A DNA stretch of 64,000 nucleotides from Butyrivibrio sp. INlla21 (GTDB taxonomy: Bacteria > Bacillota > Clostridia > Lachnospirales > Lachnospiraceae): contig NZ_FPCC01000017.1 of the NCBI RefSeq assembly GCF_900116875.1, positions 1-64,000 on the forward strand. Reading direction: 5' to 3'. Under the pieces are notes generated by a model that saw nothing but the letters and a program-made list of their open reading frames with translations, had not been told where the DNA came from and did not search any database. Numbering within the stretch: position 1 is the first letter of the stretch; each line of letters opens with the position of its first letter. The position numbers and the translations under genes are program-made. This document shows, piece by piece, positions 1 to 9,360 of the stretch.

Positions 1-325
1 TAAGCTGCTGAACGAAGTATAAGACCGTTCACGATAGGCAGAAAGAACTGGGAGTTCATGAACACCATCAGAGGCGCGAAAGCCAGTGCTGTGATCTATT
101 CAGTTGTTGAGACTGCAAGATTAAATAACCTCAGTTCCTATTACTACGTTGATCACCTCCTTACAGAACTTCCAAAGCTCCGTGATGAGAATGGAAATAT
201 AGATACGGCAAGTCTGGATCAGTTATTACCATGGTCCGAGACATTACCAGATAACTGCCGTAAACCACGCCGCAAATAAACCTGCGGCGTTTATTTTACA
301 GATAGGCGGATTATTTGACGCTTAC
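1..325 (+). mobile_element. IS66-family element, right-end remnant
   Basis: The end of the transposase reading frame is followed, about 45 bases later, by a terminal sequence that reads GTAAGCGTCAAATAATCC on the opposite strand, ending at 325. IS66 elements have terminal repeats beginning GTAA next to the transposase 3' end. The boundary at 325 also matches the point where the adjacent gene's 3' end stops resembling its paralogue at 4364-7132. The element continues beyond the left edge of the window. The exact boundary and the expected 8-bp target duplication (candidate 326-333) are inferred and cannot be confirmed without the other end. Confidence 0.7.
4..279 (+). pseudogene. IS66 transposase, C-terminal fragment
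   Basis: The frame reads AAERSIRPFTIGRKNW, then a GAKASAVIYSVVETA stretch, and ends with LLPWSETLP, which is the recognisable C-terminal end of IS66 transposases (TnpC). The codon at 1-3 is TAA in this frame, where an intact transposase would be expected to read through, so at least this copy appears interrupted. Only about 92 codons are visible. The rest would lie left of the window. An ATG at 58 opens the same frame but is internal to the conserved region and is not a natural start. Probably an inactive remnant. Confidence 0.8.
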
Positions 326-3082
326 CTTACAATTATCAACATCAAAGATATTCTGATTCTTTATTGAAAAACGCTTTGGATCCATAAATGTGTTGCCGTT
401 GTTTTTCTCAATAGATGATTCACTGTAAATGCCATATAATTCATCATCATTTTTTCTGTCTTCGTTTATAGGATTACCTGTAAATGGATTAACAGGGTTA
501 TCTATGATGCCTTTGAATGCTTCCGAAGGAACATCCGCAATGGTCATAAACTCATTTGATACGGTGAATTCATCACTTCCGAAATCTTTGATCATAAACA
601 ACGGATTGACACTCATGGGATCGAGCTCTTCGGAAGATATACCATCTCCTGTTAAGAGATCAAGACCGATGCATCTTCCATGGTCGGCTGTGATTATTAT
701 CCTTGTGTTATCCCATACACCGCCTGCTCTAAGATAATCAAACCATTTTCCAAGTTGAATAAGAGCGGCCATATTACTTTGATAATGCTCCATCTGTTCA
801 GCGGTTGTAAGCTGTAGATCTTTATGATCGGGAGCAGTTCTTACGGCGTGTTCCGATTCATATTCGGTATTGTCAACTTCGTTCTTTGGCTCGAATTCCG
901 GTTCCTGAAGCATTGTGACGTCATGGGTTGTGCCGTTTGCAAGCGACAGATAAGTGTTTTCGTCGGAATCGGTAATCTTAGTCATAGATGACAAGTTTTC
1001 AAGTGCGGTATATGAAGAAATAAAATCACCGTTTACACCTGTAGAAGTGTAAATACCGGATGGCGTATAACCGTAGTTCCATCCATCATCATTGTAACGA
1101 TAACGATAATCGGCATAGTTATATATTCCGTCATTATAAACTTCTTTATGCAAGAATACGGGGCAGATCTTGAAAAGAGAATAACAGAACAGGTTTCTGT
1201 TTAATATCTGCTCATTTTGGGCGATTCGATTTTCGTCATTGTCATTAAACTTATCTGTTGTTGTATAAGCATTAATGCCACTGTATTCATCAAAAATACT
1301 AAGATCAGGATTCCATTTATAGTTGGCATAAGGAGGGTCACATACGGTAACCTTGTAGCCTTCGTTCATAAAGAGAACAGGCATTACCTTAAGGGCTTCA
1401 TTATGCTTATCTTTTAATGACTCATCAGCTCTTGCATCTATTTCGTTTGGCATATATTCATAGCCACCATAGATCGGAGGAGCACCTACATTGGTACACA
1501 TGCCGAAAGAGAATGCATTGGGATAAAAAGTGAATCCGGCAAATTGCTCTTTGAGCTCAGGTTTTTCTTCCATAAGATACGGAAGTAGCGCACCAATGGC
1601 TCTGTCCATCATAAGTACGATTACGTTTTGGCCTGTTGTACTAAGAGTAAACTCCGGCTGTTCCAGCTTTCTCTGTTCGGAAAGAACTTTAAGCTCTGCT
1701 GTTTCGTTCTTGATCTTTATCACATTAATAAAGGACATTACTGCGAGAGCGATGCATCCGATAATACATATAGCTTTTACTAATTCGCTTTTTCCTTTTT
1801 TCCATATGAAGTATATGATTCCGACTACTAAGCTAAGAACCAGAAAATTAATCAGGTATTCCTTGGCGGATATTTCTATAGGCAGGTCAAACTTAAGAGT
1901 TGATGAAATATTGCCATATCCCTTACCGAAAAACATGTATTCCACTACTGCACAGAATACCATGAACACAGACCCTAGGCTGAAAGCTTTCTTGGCCTTG
2001 TCGGATGAGAGTTTATAGAAAACTATGAACCACACCATAAATGTTCCGATTGCCATAAGCGCTGTGCGGAGTACATATCTTAGTGGTGAATGGAAATCGG
2101 ACAGCTCAACAAACTCAGGTGTTGAGGTACTTATGATGGCTGAAGGAATAAGTACGCCGACAAGTATTGTCATAAGAAGGCAGCATGCATAGAAGATGAC
2201 CTTGGCAGTGTTGTCGCCAATATGAGATTCCTTATCGGTTACGTTTTTACCTGCTTTAATAAAATATTTCTTTAGAAGCGGAAGCTGTAATATTAAAGCT
2301 ACTATCAGAGAAAGAGCTTTTCTTCTTATGCCGGTAAAGAACATAAATCCTGCTATCAGGATAGCTATTCCCGTAATCGAGCATATGATCTTTATTACCT
2401 TCTTGGGATTGGGTATCTTGTAGAAGATATTTTTAACCAGTGAGAATAGGTTGTTTAAGGTCCAGTAGAATACAAGTCCCGCGGGTGATTCATATAACAG
2501 TACAAGGAAGATAAGGGCCATTCCGTAGAGCTGTATCTTGCTCTTAAGCGGCATTCCTTTTGTATATATGATACCGGAGACTATGTTTATAGCGGTCATA
2601 AGTATAGGGAGTAAATGCAAACTGATCCTTCCTATGGTGATCAGGTTGTCAGGTGCTCCCAGATCGGCAATGGGACCAAATGATGCTCCGTTAAGCAGGT
2701 TTAAGTTAGAAAGATAATGATAAGCTGCTATAAAGAACGGAATCTCCAGAAGAAGCGACAAAGAGCCTTTAAGAGCATAATAAGGCTTGTAGTTATTCTG
2801 GCGATAGAATGTCTGCAGCATCATAAAGCGCTCGTCGCCTTTGAAAACTTTTCTTATATGATCTACGCCGGGCTTGAGCTTAAGCGATTGATCCCTTTCT
2901 TCCTCCTGAAGTGCATCTGCTCTGCGGTAAAGCGGCAGAACCAAGAGATTGATCGTAAGGCTAAGGAAGATAAGGGATAATCCCGGATTACTCGTAGCCT
3001 TAAGCGCTAATGCATAAACTACGTCAAAGAGCAGTTCAAGCGGTCCTAATACAATTGTATGTAAAATCTGTAATATCGTCAT
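311..3082 (-). CDS. YidC/Oxa1-like domain fused to LTA-synthase/sulfatase-like domain, copy 1
   Basis: This is a 923-residue polytopic membrane protein. Residues 1 to about 225 resemble YidC/Oxa1 insertases: TM helices, the LVLPLYRRAD loop, a FYRQNNYKPYYA hairpin and the characteristic SPAGLVFYW helix. Several further TM helices follow to about residue 470. The C-terminal 450 residues look like an alkaline-phosphatase/sulfatase fold of the LtaS/phosphoglycerol transferase kind, with VIVLMMDRAIG at the first metal site, a Thr in CTNVGAPPIYGG as likely nucleophile and TADHGR as the second metal motif. The likely role is transfer of a phospho-alcohol to a surface polymer outside the membrane; this is inferred. 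Its last codons (VSVK and stop) come from the adjoining IS66 terminus, unlike the paralogue. No strong ribosome binding site precedes the ATG. It is the last gene of a leftward operon. Confidence 0.8.
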   Translation of the reverse strand: MTILQILHTIVLGPLELLFDVVYALALKATSNPGLSLIFLSLTINLLVLPLYRRADALQEEERDQSLKLKPGVDHIRKVFKGDERFMMLQTFYRQNNYKPYYALKGSLSLLLEIPFFIAAYHYLSNLNLLNGASFGPIADLGAPDNLITIGRISLHLLPILMTAINIVSGIIYTKGMPLKSKIQLYGMALIFLVLLYESPAGLVFYWTLNNLFSLVKNIFYKIPNPKKVIKIICSITGIAILIAGFMFFTGIRRKALSLIVALILQLPLLKKYFIKAGKNVTDKESHIGDNTAKVIFYACCLLMTILVGVLIPSAIISTSTPEFVELSDFHSPLRYVLRTALMAIGTFMVWFIVFYKLSSDKAKKAFSLGSVFMVFCAVVEYMFFGKGYGNISSTLKFDLPIEISAKEYLINFLVLSLVVGIIYFIWKKGKSELVKAICIIGCIALAVMSFINVIKIKNETAELKVLSEQRKLEQPEFTLSTTGQNVIVLMMDRAIGALLPYLMEEKPELKEQFAGFTFYPNAFSFGMCTNVGAPPIYGGYEYMPNEIDARADESLKDKHNEALKVMPVLFMNEGYKVTVCDPPYANYKWNPDLSIFDEYSGINAYTTTDKFNDNDENRIAQNEQILNRNLFCYSLFKICPVFLHKEVYNDGIYNYADYRYRYNDDGWNYGYTPSGIYTSTGVNGDFISSYTALENLSSMTKITDSDENTYLSLANGTTHDVTMLQEPEFEPKNEVDNTEYESEHAVRTAPDHKDLQLTTAEQMEHYQSNMAALIQLGKWFDYLRAGGVWDNTRIIITADHGRCIGLDLLTGDGISSEELDPMSVNPLFMIKDFGSDEFTVSNEFMTIADVPSEAFKGIIDNPVNPFTGNPINEDRKNDDELYGIYSESSIEKNNGNTFMDPKRFSIKNQNIFDVDNCKVSVK

Positions 3083-3113
3083 AGTTTATTCTTTAAAAAT
3101 CCTAATTAAATAA

Positions 3114-4349
3114 TTATACTGCCAGAGTTTTCTGTTTCTCTATAAGGTAATCTACAGTACTGTTTACCGAATTGCCGATGTTAGCCCAACACTCGGATCT
3201 GGCTTGATCTCTTCCTTCTTTGAAGCGATTGTCTGTGAGGCAGAGATCTATTATTTCTTTTACATTTCCGATGTTCTCGTCGGTGAGCTCTACACCGATC
3301 TTATCAAGAACTTCGAAAGTCCATTCTTTCTTCTTAAGCCACCATGAATCATAGATTCCGTTGTCAAATTTAGCTTCCGTATAGATTACGGGCTTATCAA
3401 ATACTAATGAATAATCAAAGATTACTCCGGAGAAATCGGAAATTAATATATCTGATTGATGGAGCGATTCGAAGTTATCACTTTTTCTGTCCCATACAAG
3501 TTTATCTGAGTCGGGATATGCCTTTAAAAGCGGATCAAGCATTTCCTTCTCAGATACAAAAGACTGGGGGTGAGGTCTGATGATGATCTTATAACCTGTT
3601 GCAATAAGTGCGTCGATCATTGTCTTTCCATATTTGTTCAGTATGGAATTGGAACCCCAAGAGGGAGCAAGAAGTACAGTAGTTTCGTGTTCCTGTTTGG
3701 GTGCTGCATTTAATAATTTATTCCTAAGATCATCCATATGAGGAAGTCCGACAAGCTTAACTTCCTTTTCGGGAAGATGGCGCAGTTCTTCAAGCTCGCG
3801 AACCTGCTGTGTCTGAAAATCACCGCTAAGAAGCAGTGAATCATAGTAGTCTACTCCGAACATACGATACATTGAGATATCGCCGGCAGCATGAAGGATA
3901 TGTGTATACCATTTAACGTCCCTTGATCGTTTCCACTGATAAACATCAAGCCCCGGTGTTGTTGACAGAACCACATCTGCCTTAAGCATATTCATCCTTG
4001 CGTATGCTTTGTTTCCTTCGCCGATAAATTCAGCCTTTACGGTTTTATAGTTTTCATTTAAGATCGGATCGTCTTTTTCCGCAGTAAGGTATACAAGTGA
4101 TTGTCCACGCTTATCCATCTCGTCGCATATTGGCTTGAAAATGGTCTGGTATCTTTTACTGTCTGTGAATATAGCAAAAGGGACACGTCCCTCATCTTTG
4201 GCCTTTACATTTCCTCCTGAAAAAGAAAACTTTATCTTCATAAAGGTATCTCTGAGGAAGTAATAACCTGCTCCCAAAAGACCTATAAGTATTGTGAATA
4301 ACATACTTCCCGTTCCGGGATCGATATAAAGAAGCATTATCATATTCAT
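3114..4349 (-). CDS. CDP-glycerol glycerophosphotransferase family protein
   Basis: About 411 residues. A short N-terminal hydrophobic segment (LLYIDPGTGSMLFTILIGLLG) precedes a TagB/TagF-type GT-B domain. Visible motifs are THILHAAGD, LLAPSWGSNS, IIRPHPQ and ISDFSGVIFDY, the last two being hallmark elements of the glycerophosphotransferase family that polymerises or primes teichoic acids from CDP-glycerol. It lies between two YidC-sulfatase paralogues and its upstream neighbour's stop overlaps the alternative TTG at 4367. I chose the ATG at 4349 because GAGAGG sits 10 bases before it; ATG 4343 and TTG 4367 are alternatives. No CDP-glycerol synthase (TagD) is in the window, so the true CDP-alcohol donor is open, and a phosphonate nucleotide made by the divergent operon is a possibility. 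Confidence 0.82.
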   Translation of the reverse strand: MNMIMLLYIDPGTGSMLFTILIGLLGAGYYFLRDTFMKIKFSFSGGNVKAKDEGRVPFAIFTDSKRYQTIFKPICDEMDKRGQSLVYLTAEKDDPILNENYKTVKAEFIGEGNKAYARMNMLKADVVLSTTPGLDVYQWKRSRDVKWYTHILHAAGDISMYRMFGVDYYDSLLLSGDFQTQQVRELEELRHLPEKEVKLVGLPHMDDLRNKLLNAAPKQEHETTVLLAPSWGSNSILNKYGKTMIDALIATGYKIIIRPHPQSFVSEKEMLDPLLKAYPDSDKLVWDRKSDNFESLHQSDILISDFSGVIFDYSLVFDKPVIYTEAKFDNGIYDSWWLKKKEWTFEVLDKIGVELTDENIGNVKEIIDLCLTDNRFKEGRDQARSECWANIGNSVNSTVDYLIEKQKTLAV

Positions 4350-4363
4350 ATGTTCTAAACCTC

Positions 4364-7132
4364 TCAATTATTGTATGTCCAATTATCCGCATCAAAGATA
4401 TTCTGATTCTTTAATGAGAAAGATATCGGATCGCTAAATGTATTACCGTTGTTCTTTTCTACAGACCATTCGGTTGATATTCCATACAGAACATCATCGT
4501 TTTTTCTATCCTCGTTTATGGGATTACTTGTAAATGGATTCACAGGGTTATCAATGATGTCTTTGAATGCTTCCGAAGGAACATCAGCGGTTGTCACGAA
4601 TGTATTGTCTTCAGTATATTCTGTGCTTCCAAAATCCTTGATCATAAATAGCGGATTAGCACACATGGGGTCAAGACTATCAACTGTATCATCACATATG
4701 AAAGGATTAAGACCAACAGCTCTTCCGTGATCGGATATTATTATTATCCTGGTGTTGTCCCATACGCCGTTTTGTTTAAGATATTCGAACCATTTTCCGA
4801 GTTGTATAAAAGCGGCCATGTTACATTGATAATGTTCAACTGCATCTACTACATTAATCTGTAAATCTTTTTTCCCCGGAGCGGTCCTTACAGCGTGAGC
4901 TTTTTCGTATTCGGTATTATCGATATGGTTCCGTGGCTCAAATTCGGGCTCCTGAAGCATCGTGATGTCATGTGTAGCAGTGTTGGCAAATGACAAGAAA
5001 GTATTTTCGTCAGAATCTGTAATATTTGTCATAAACGGCAAGTTCTGCAAAGCTCGGATAGAAGAAATGAAATCACCGTTTATACCTGTGCAGGTATATA
5101 TATCAGGGGACGTATGACCGTAAATCCACTCATCGTCTTCTTCTGAGCCGGTGGAGTAATCAGCATAATTGTAAATTCCGTCATTATACACTTCTTTGTG
5201 TAAGAACACAGGACAGACTTTAAAAAGAGAATAGCAGAAAAGATTTCTGTTTATAGTATTATCCTTCTGTGCGATTCGTTCCTCGGAATCATCGTTGAAT
5301 TCTCCGTAAGTTATATAAGAATTCATTTCAGGGTATTTATCAAAAATGCTTAGATCGGGCACATACTTATAGTTAGCATAAGGTGGGTCACATACGGTAA
5401 CCTTGTAGCCTTCATTCATAAATAGAACAGGCATAACCAAAAGAGCTTCGTTATGTTTGTCTTTGAGTGATTCATCAGCTCTGGCGTCAATCTCATAGGG
5501 CATATATTCGTATCCGCCATAGATCGGAGGAGCACCTACATTGGTGGCTTGTCCAAACGAAAAGGCGTTAGGATAGAAGGTGAAACCTGCAAATTGCTCT
5601 TTTAGCTCAGACCTTTCTTCCAATAAATATGGAACAAATGCGCCTATTGCTCTGTCCATCATTATTACAACAACGTTTTTGCCGGATTTACTGAGCGAGA
5701 ATTCAGGCTTCTCTTGTTTCCTTTGATCGGCAAGTATTTTAAGTTCTGCTGTTTCGTTCTTGATCTTTATCACATTAATAAAGGACATTACTGCGATGGC
5801 AATGCATCCTATAATACATATAGCCTTTACTAATTCGCTTTTTCCCTTTTTCCATAAGAAATATATGGCTCCGGCTACAATGCCCAGAATAAGTAGGTTT
5901 ATAAGATAGTCCTTGGCAGATATTTCTAAGGGAAGATCATATATAAGTAGTGATGAAATATTACCGTATCCCTTACCGAAAAACATGTATTCTACAATCG
6001 CACAGAATACCATGATAACAGAACCAAGGCTGAAAGCTTTCTTGGCCTTATCGGATGAGAGTTTATAGAAAACTATGAACCACACCATAAATGTTCCGAT
6101 TGCCATAAGCGCTGTGCGGAATACATATCTTAAAGGTGAATGGAAATCAGTCAGTTCTATAAATTCTGTTGTTGACGTGCTGATGATAGCTGATGGGATA
6201 AGTACGCCAACGAGTATTGTCATAAGAAGACAGCACGCATAGAAAATCACCTTGGCTGTATCTGAACTTACAGTTTCTTTATCTTCGTTGAGCTTACTGT
6301 TTCCTCTCTTTATATAATTCTTAAACAGAGGGAACTGAAGAACCAGTGCTACGATCAGAGAAAGAGCCTTTCTTCTGATACCTGTAAAGAACATAAATCC
6401 TGCTATCAGAATAGCGATTCCTGTGATCGAGCATATGATCTTAATTACCTTCTTTGGATTAGGTATCTTATAGAATATATTTTTAACCAGTGAGAACAGG
6501 TTGTTTAATGTCCAATAGAATACAAGTCCCGCGGGTGATTCATATAACAGTACAAGGAAGATAAGGGCCATTCCGTAGAGCTGTATCTTGCTCTTAAGTG
6601 GCATTCCTTTTGTATATATGATTCCGGAGACAATATTTATAGCTGTCATTAATATAGGAAGCAGATGCAGGCTGATACTACCTATGGTGATCAGGTTGTC
6701 AGGTGCTCCCAAATCAGAGATGGGACCAAATGATGCTCCATTAAGCAGGTTTAAGTTAGAAAGATAATGATAAGCTGCTATAAAGAACGGGATCTCCAGA
6801 AGAAGTGACAAAGAGCCTTTAAGCGCATAATAAGGCTTGTAGTCATTCTGGCGATAGAATGTCTGCAGCATCATAAAGCGCTCGTCGCCTTTGAAAACTT
6901 TTCTTATATGATCTACGCCGGGCTTGAGCTTAAGCGACTGATCTCTTTCTTCCTCCTGAAGTGCATCTGCTCTGCGATAGAGGGGCAGAACCAAGAGATT
7001 GATCGTAAGGCTGAGGAAGATAAGGGATAACCCTGGGTTGCTCGTAGCCTTGAGCGCGATCGCGTAAACTACATCAAATAGTAGTTCGAGCGGTCCTAAT
7101 ACAATTGTATGCAAGATATTTAATATCGACAT
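4364..7132 (-). CDS. YidC/Oxa1-like domain fused to LTA-synthase/sulfatase-like domain, copy 2
   Basis: Paralogue of the 311-3082 protein (922 residues) with the same order: YidC-like membrane domain (SPAGLVFYW), extra TM helices, then a sulfatase-like extracellular domain (VVVIMMDRAIG, ATNVGAPPIYGG, ISDHGR). The membrane half is nearly identical to copy 1 over long stretches. The sulfatase half has diverged, for example ISDHG here versus TADHG there, with different sequence around residues 630-700. This suggests different acceptor or donor preference. It is the first gene of the leftward operon. GGAG lies about 8 bases before the ATG. The C-terminus, ending NWTYNN, is the likely ancestral end that copy 1 lost to the insertion sequence. 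Confidence 0.82.
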   Translation of the reverse strand: MSILNILHTIVLGPLELLFDVVYAIALKATSNPGLSLIFLSLTINLLVLPLYRRADALQEEERDQSLKLKPGVDHIRKVFKGDERFMMLQTFYRQNDYKPYYALKGSLSLLLEIPFFIAAYHYLSNLNLLNGASFGPISDLGAPDNLITIGSISLHLLPILMTAINIVSGIIYTKGMPLKSKIQLYGMALIFLVLLYESPAGLVFYWTLNNLFSLVKNIFYKIPNPKKVIKIICSITGIAILIAGFMFFTGIRRKALSLIVALVLQFPLFKNYIKRGNSKLNEDKETVSSDTAKVIFYACCLLMTILVGVLIPSAIISTSTTEFIELTDFHSPLRYVFRTALMAIGTFMVWFIVFYKLSSDKAKKAFSLGSVIMVFCAIVEYMFFGKGYGNISSLLIYDLPLEISAKDYLINLLILGIVAGAIYFLWKKGKSELVKAICIIGCIAIAVMSFINVIKIKNETAELKILADQRKQEKPEFSLSKSGKNVVVIMMDRAIGAFVPYLLEERSELKEQFAGFTFYPNAFSFGQATNVGAPPIYGGYEYMPYEIDARADESLKDKHNEALLVMPVLFMNEGYKVTVCDPPYANYKYVPDLSIFDKYPEMNSYITYGEFNDDSEERIAQKDNTINRNLFCYSLFKVCPVFLHKEVYNDGIYNYADYSTGSEEDDEWIYGHTSPDIYTCTGINGDFISSIRALQNLPFMTNITDSDENTFLSFANTATHDITMLQEPEFEPRNHIDNTEYEKAHAVRTAPGKKDLQINVVDAVEHYQCNMAAFIQLGKWFEYLKQNGVWDNTRIIIISDHGRAVGLNPFICDDTVDSLDPMCANPLFMIKDFGSTEYTEDNTFVTTADVPSEAFKDIIDNPVNPFTSNPINEDRKNDDVLYGISTEWSVEKNNGNTFSDPISFSLKNQNIFDADNWTYNN

Positions 7133-7269
7133 AGCTATTCTCCGTTGTTTTTTAATAAAAGACCAATAGTAATATTACCACAATCAAAACAACTAGCAAA
7201 AGGAAATTATTCAATGTATAATGTGATAGATGTTTTTTACTATAGATACATAGGAGAGGTGTTTTATAG
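7133..7269. promoter_or_regulatory. divergent promoter region of the transferase and phosphonate operons
   Basis: This AT-rich gap separates two divergent operons. Rightward, TATAAT lies at 7217-7222 without a good -35 box, and AGGAGAGG at 7251-7258 serves the ATG at 7270. Leftward, a TTGCTA and TAATAT pair spaced 16 bases can be read on the minus strand, with GGAG before the ATG at 7132. The arrangement would allow shared control of the two operons. Promoter positions are only candidate matches. Confidence 0.45.
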
Positions 7270-8571
7270 ATGAGTAAAACAGCATATACCTGTTTTAGCA
7301 CGGATGTTATTCATGCCGGGCATTTGAATATTATAAAGGAAGCACAGAAATACGGAAAAGTAGTTGTAGGATGCCTTAGCGATAAGGCTTCTATTCGTTA
7401 TAATCGCTTTCCTACCGTCCCTGAGAAGGACAGAATTGAAATGTATAATAATATAGAAGGTGTGGATTCTGTTGTGTTGCAGAATGACATGCTTTATGAT
7501 GACGTTATCGAGAAGCTTCATCCTGATTATATTATCCATGGCGATAACTGGACCAAGGGCGTAGAATCGGCTATTCGCAGCCATGTAGAGAAGCTTGTTT
7601 CCGCATATGGTGGACAGATTATAGATGTTCCTTATACATACAACGAGGAAGTAAGTAAGATTGACCTTCAGCTTAAGGAGCGTCTTTCTATGCCTGAATA
7701 TCGTAGAAAGCGTCTTCGCCAGCTTATTGAGATGACTCCGGTAGTAAAGGTTATGGAGGCTCATTCCGGACTTACAGGTCTTATCGTAGAAAAGACGGTT
7801 ATCGAGGGAGATAACGGCAAGCTTGATCAGTTCGATGCTATGTGGATCTCAAGCCTTTGTGATTCTACAGCTAAGGGAAAGCCTGATATCGAGCTTGTTG
7901 ATATGACTTCAAGATTCCGCACGATTGAAGATATCACTGAGGTTACGACCAAACCTATTATCTTTGACGGTGATACGGGCGGACTTACCGAGCACTTTGT
8001 ATATACTGTAAGATCACTTGAGCGTCTCGGCGTTTCTGCGGTTATTATCGAGGATAAGAAGGGACTTAAGAAGAACAGTCTTTTCGGCACTGAAGTTGAG
8101 CAGACTCAGGCTACTATCGAAGAGATGAGTGATAAGATTACAGCCGGCAAGAAAGCGCAGCTTACAGATGATTTCATGATCATCGCCAGAATTGAGAGCC
8201 TTATTCTTGAAAAAGGAATGGATGATGCGCTTGAGCGTGCATTTGCTTTCGTTGAAGCGGGCGCAGACGGCATTATGATCCATAGCCGTAAGAAAGATCC
8301 TGCAGAGATAGTAGAGTTCTGCGATAAATTCAGAGCTAAAGATAAGACAACACCGATAGTTGTTGTTCCGAGTTCATTTAATGTGATCACAGAGGATGAG
8401 CTTGCTGCGCATGGTGTTAATATCGTAATCTATGCCAACCAGCTTACAAGGTCGGCATTCCCTGCCATGCAGCAGACAGCAATGGATATCCTTAAATATC
8501 ACAGAGCTAAAGAAGTAGACGACAGGCTTATGTCGATCAAAGATATAATCACACTTATTGATGAGATTTAA
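7270..8571 (+). CDS. aepX: phosphoenolpyruvate mutase with N-terminal cytidylyltransferase-like domain
   Basis: 433 residues in two domains. Residues 1 to about 140 are a HxGH-type nucleotidyltransferase (STDVIHAGHLN, later IIHGDNW), as in TagD-like cytidylyltransferases and the N-terminus of Fom1. Residues about 150 to 433 are PEP mutase of the isocitrate lyase superfamily, with the diagnostic EDKKGLKKNS (EDK-x5-NS) plus DGDTGG and IARIES. It rearranges phosphoenolpyruvate to phosphonopyruvate in the cytoplasm, the committed step to C-P bonds. The N-terminal domain probably activates a downstream phosphonate with CTP; in the fosfomycin enzyme it activates 2-hydroxyethylphosphonate. First gene of a six-gene operon that includes the decarboxylase needed to pull the reaction forward. 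Confidence 0.95.
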   Translation: MSKTAYTCFSTDVIHAGHLNIIKEAQKYGKVVVGCLSDKASIRYNRFPTVPEKDRIEMYNNIEGVDSVVLQNDMLYDDVIEKLHPDYIIHGDNWTKGVESAIRSHVEKLVSAYGGQIIDVPYTYNEEVSKIDLQLKERLSMPEYRRKRLRQLIEMTPVVKVMEAHSGLTGLIVEKTVIEGDNGKLDQFDAMWISSLCDSTAKGKPDIELVDMTSRFRTIEDITEVTTKPIIFDGDTGGLTEHFVYTVRSLERLGVSAVIIEDKKGLKKNSLFGTEVEQTQATIEEMSDKITAGKKAQLTDDFMIIARIESLILEKGMDDALERAFAFVEAGADGIMIHSRKKDPAEIVEFCDKFRAKDKTTPIVVVPSSFNVITEDELAAHGVNIVIYANQLTRSAFPAMQQTAMDILKYHRAKEVDDRLMSIKDIITLIDEI

Positions 8572-8587
8572 AGAGGATTAGAGACAA

Positions 8588-9334
8588 TTGGAAGATAAAT
8601 ATTTAATCCTATCGGATATTCACGGAAATGTGAGTGCATTTGATGCGGTACTTCAGGATTGCTCCGGAACAGATTTTACCGGAGTAATTCTTTTGGGAGA
8701 TCTTATCGATTATGGCATGCGTTCCAATGATATCGTTCAAAAATTGATAGCATTGAAAAACGGAGCATGGAAAGATAAGATTCTTGTGAATATCTGGGGA
8801 AATCATGAAAAACTTGTAGTTGATAAAGATCTTGAGCGCCTTTCATCGGACAGAGGACGTGTTATGGCACAGTACACCGCTAGGCAGTTAACCGGTGAAT
8901 CGGTAGATTATATCAACGAAAGCATGAATAAAGCAGGTATTCAGGAATTTGAACTTTACGGTCTTAAATGCCTTGCTGTTCATGGATCTTTGGAAGACAA
9001 CTACTGGAAAGCAATCGGACCTGACAATCTGCGCGGTGAATATGCTGCGTATGATCTTGTTTTCGGAGGTCATTCTCATTATTCACATTGTTTCACACAT
9101 TTTTATCCTATTGAGGATCAGGAGCTTAGAAATAAGAAGGCTGTTACGTTTGTTAATCCGGGATCGGTCGGACAGCCTAGGAATCAGAATCCTTGTGCAC
9201 AGTATGCGGTTCTGTCGCTTCCTTCTAAGTCTGTAGAGCTTCGGGCGGTGGAATATGATATTGCCTATGAGCAATCTCTTTTTCCTGAGGAGATTGATGA
9301 GTTTTATAAGACAAGACTGACAAGAGGTGTCTGA
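8588..9334 (+). CDS. metallophosphoesterase, calcineurin-like
   Basis: 248 residues with the complete binuclear metallophosphoesterase signature: SDIHGN, LLGDLIDYG, WGNHE, AVHGS, GGHSHYS and the YfcE/MJ0936-type NPGSVGQPRN. It hydrolyses a phosphomonoester or phosphodiester; the substrate is unknown. The start is a TTG at 8588, 16 bases after the mutase stop, with AGAGGA ten bases before it; no ATG lies nearby in frame. Its position within a phosphonate operon suggests removing phosphate from an intermediate or recycling a CMP-phosphonate, but that is inference. Confidence 0.88.
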   Translation: MEDKYLILSDIHGNVSAFDAVLQDCSGTDFTGVILLGDLIDYGMRSNDIVQKLIALKNGAWKDKILVNIWGNHEKLVVDKDLERLSSDRGRVMAQYTARQLTGESVDYINESMNKAGIQEFELYGLKCLAVHGSLEDNYWKAIGPDNLRGEYAAYDLVFGGHSHYSHCFTHFYPIEDQELRNKKAVTFVNPGSVGQPRNQNPCAQYAVLSLPSKSVELRAVEYDIAYEQSLFPEEIDEFYKTRLTRGV

Positions 9335-9360
9335 AGATATACACGAAAGGTGGTTTTGGT

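Noticed and set aside
7264-7764. Reverse-strand ORF of 166 codons opposite the PEP mutase gene
   Set aside because: It lies wholly within the well-supported mutase gene and has no recognisable motif.
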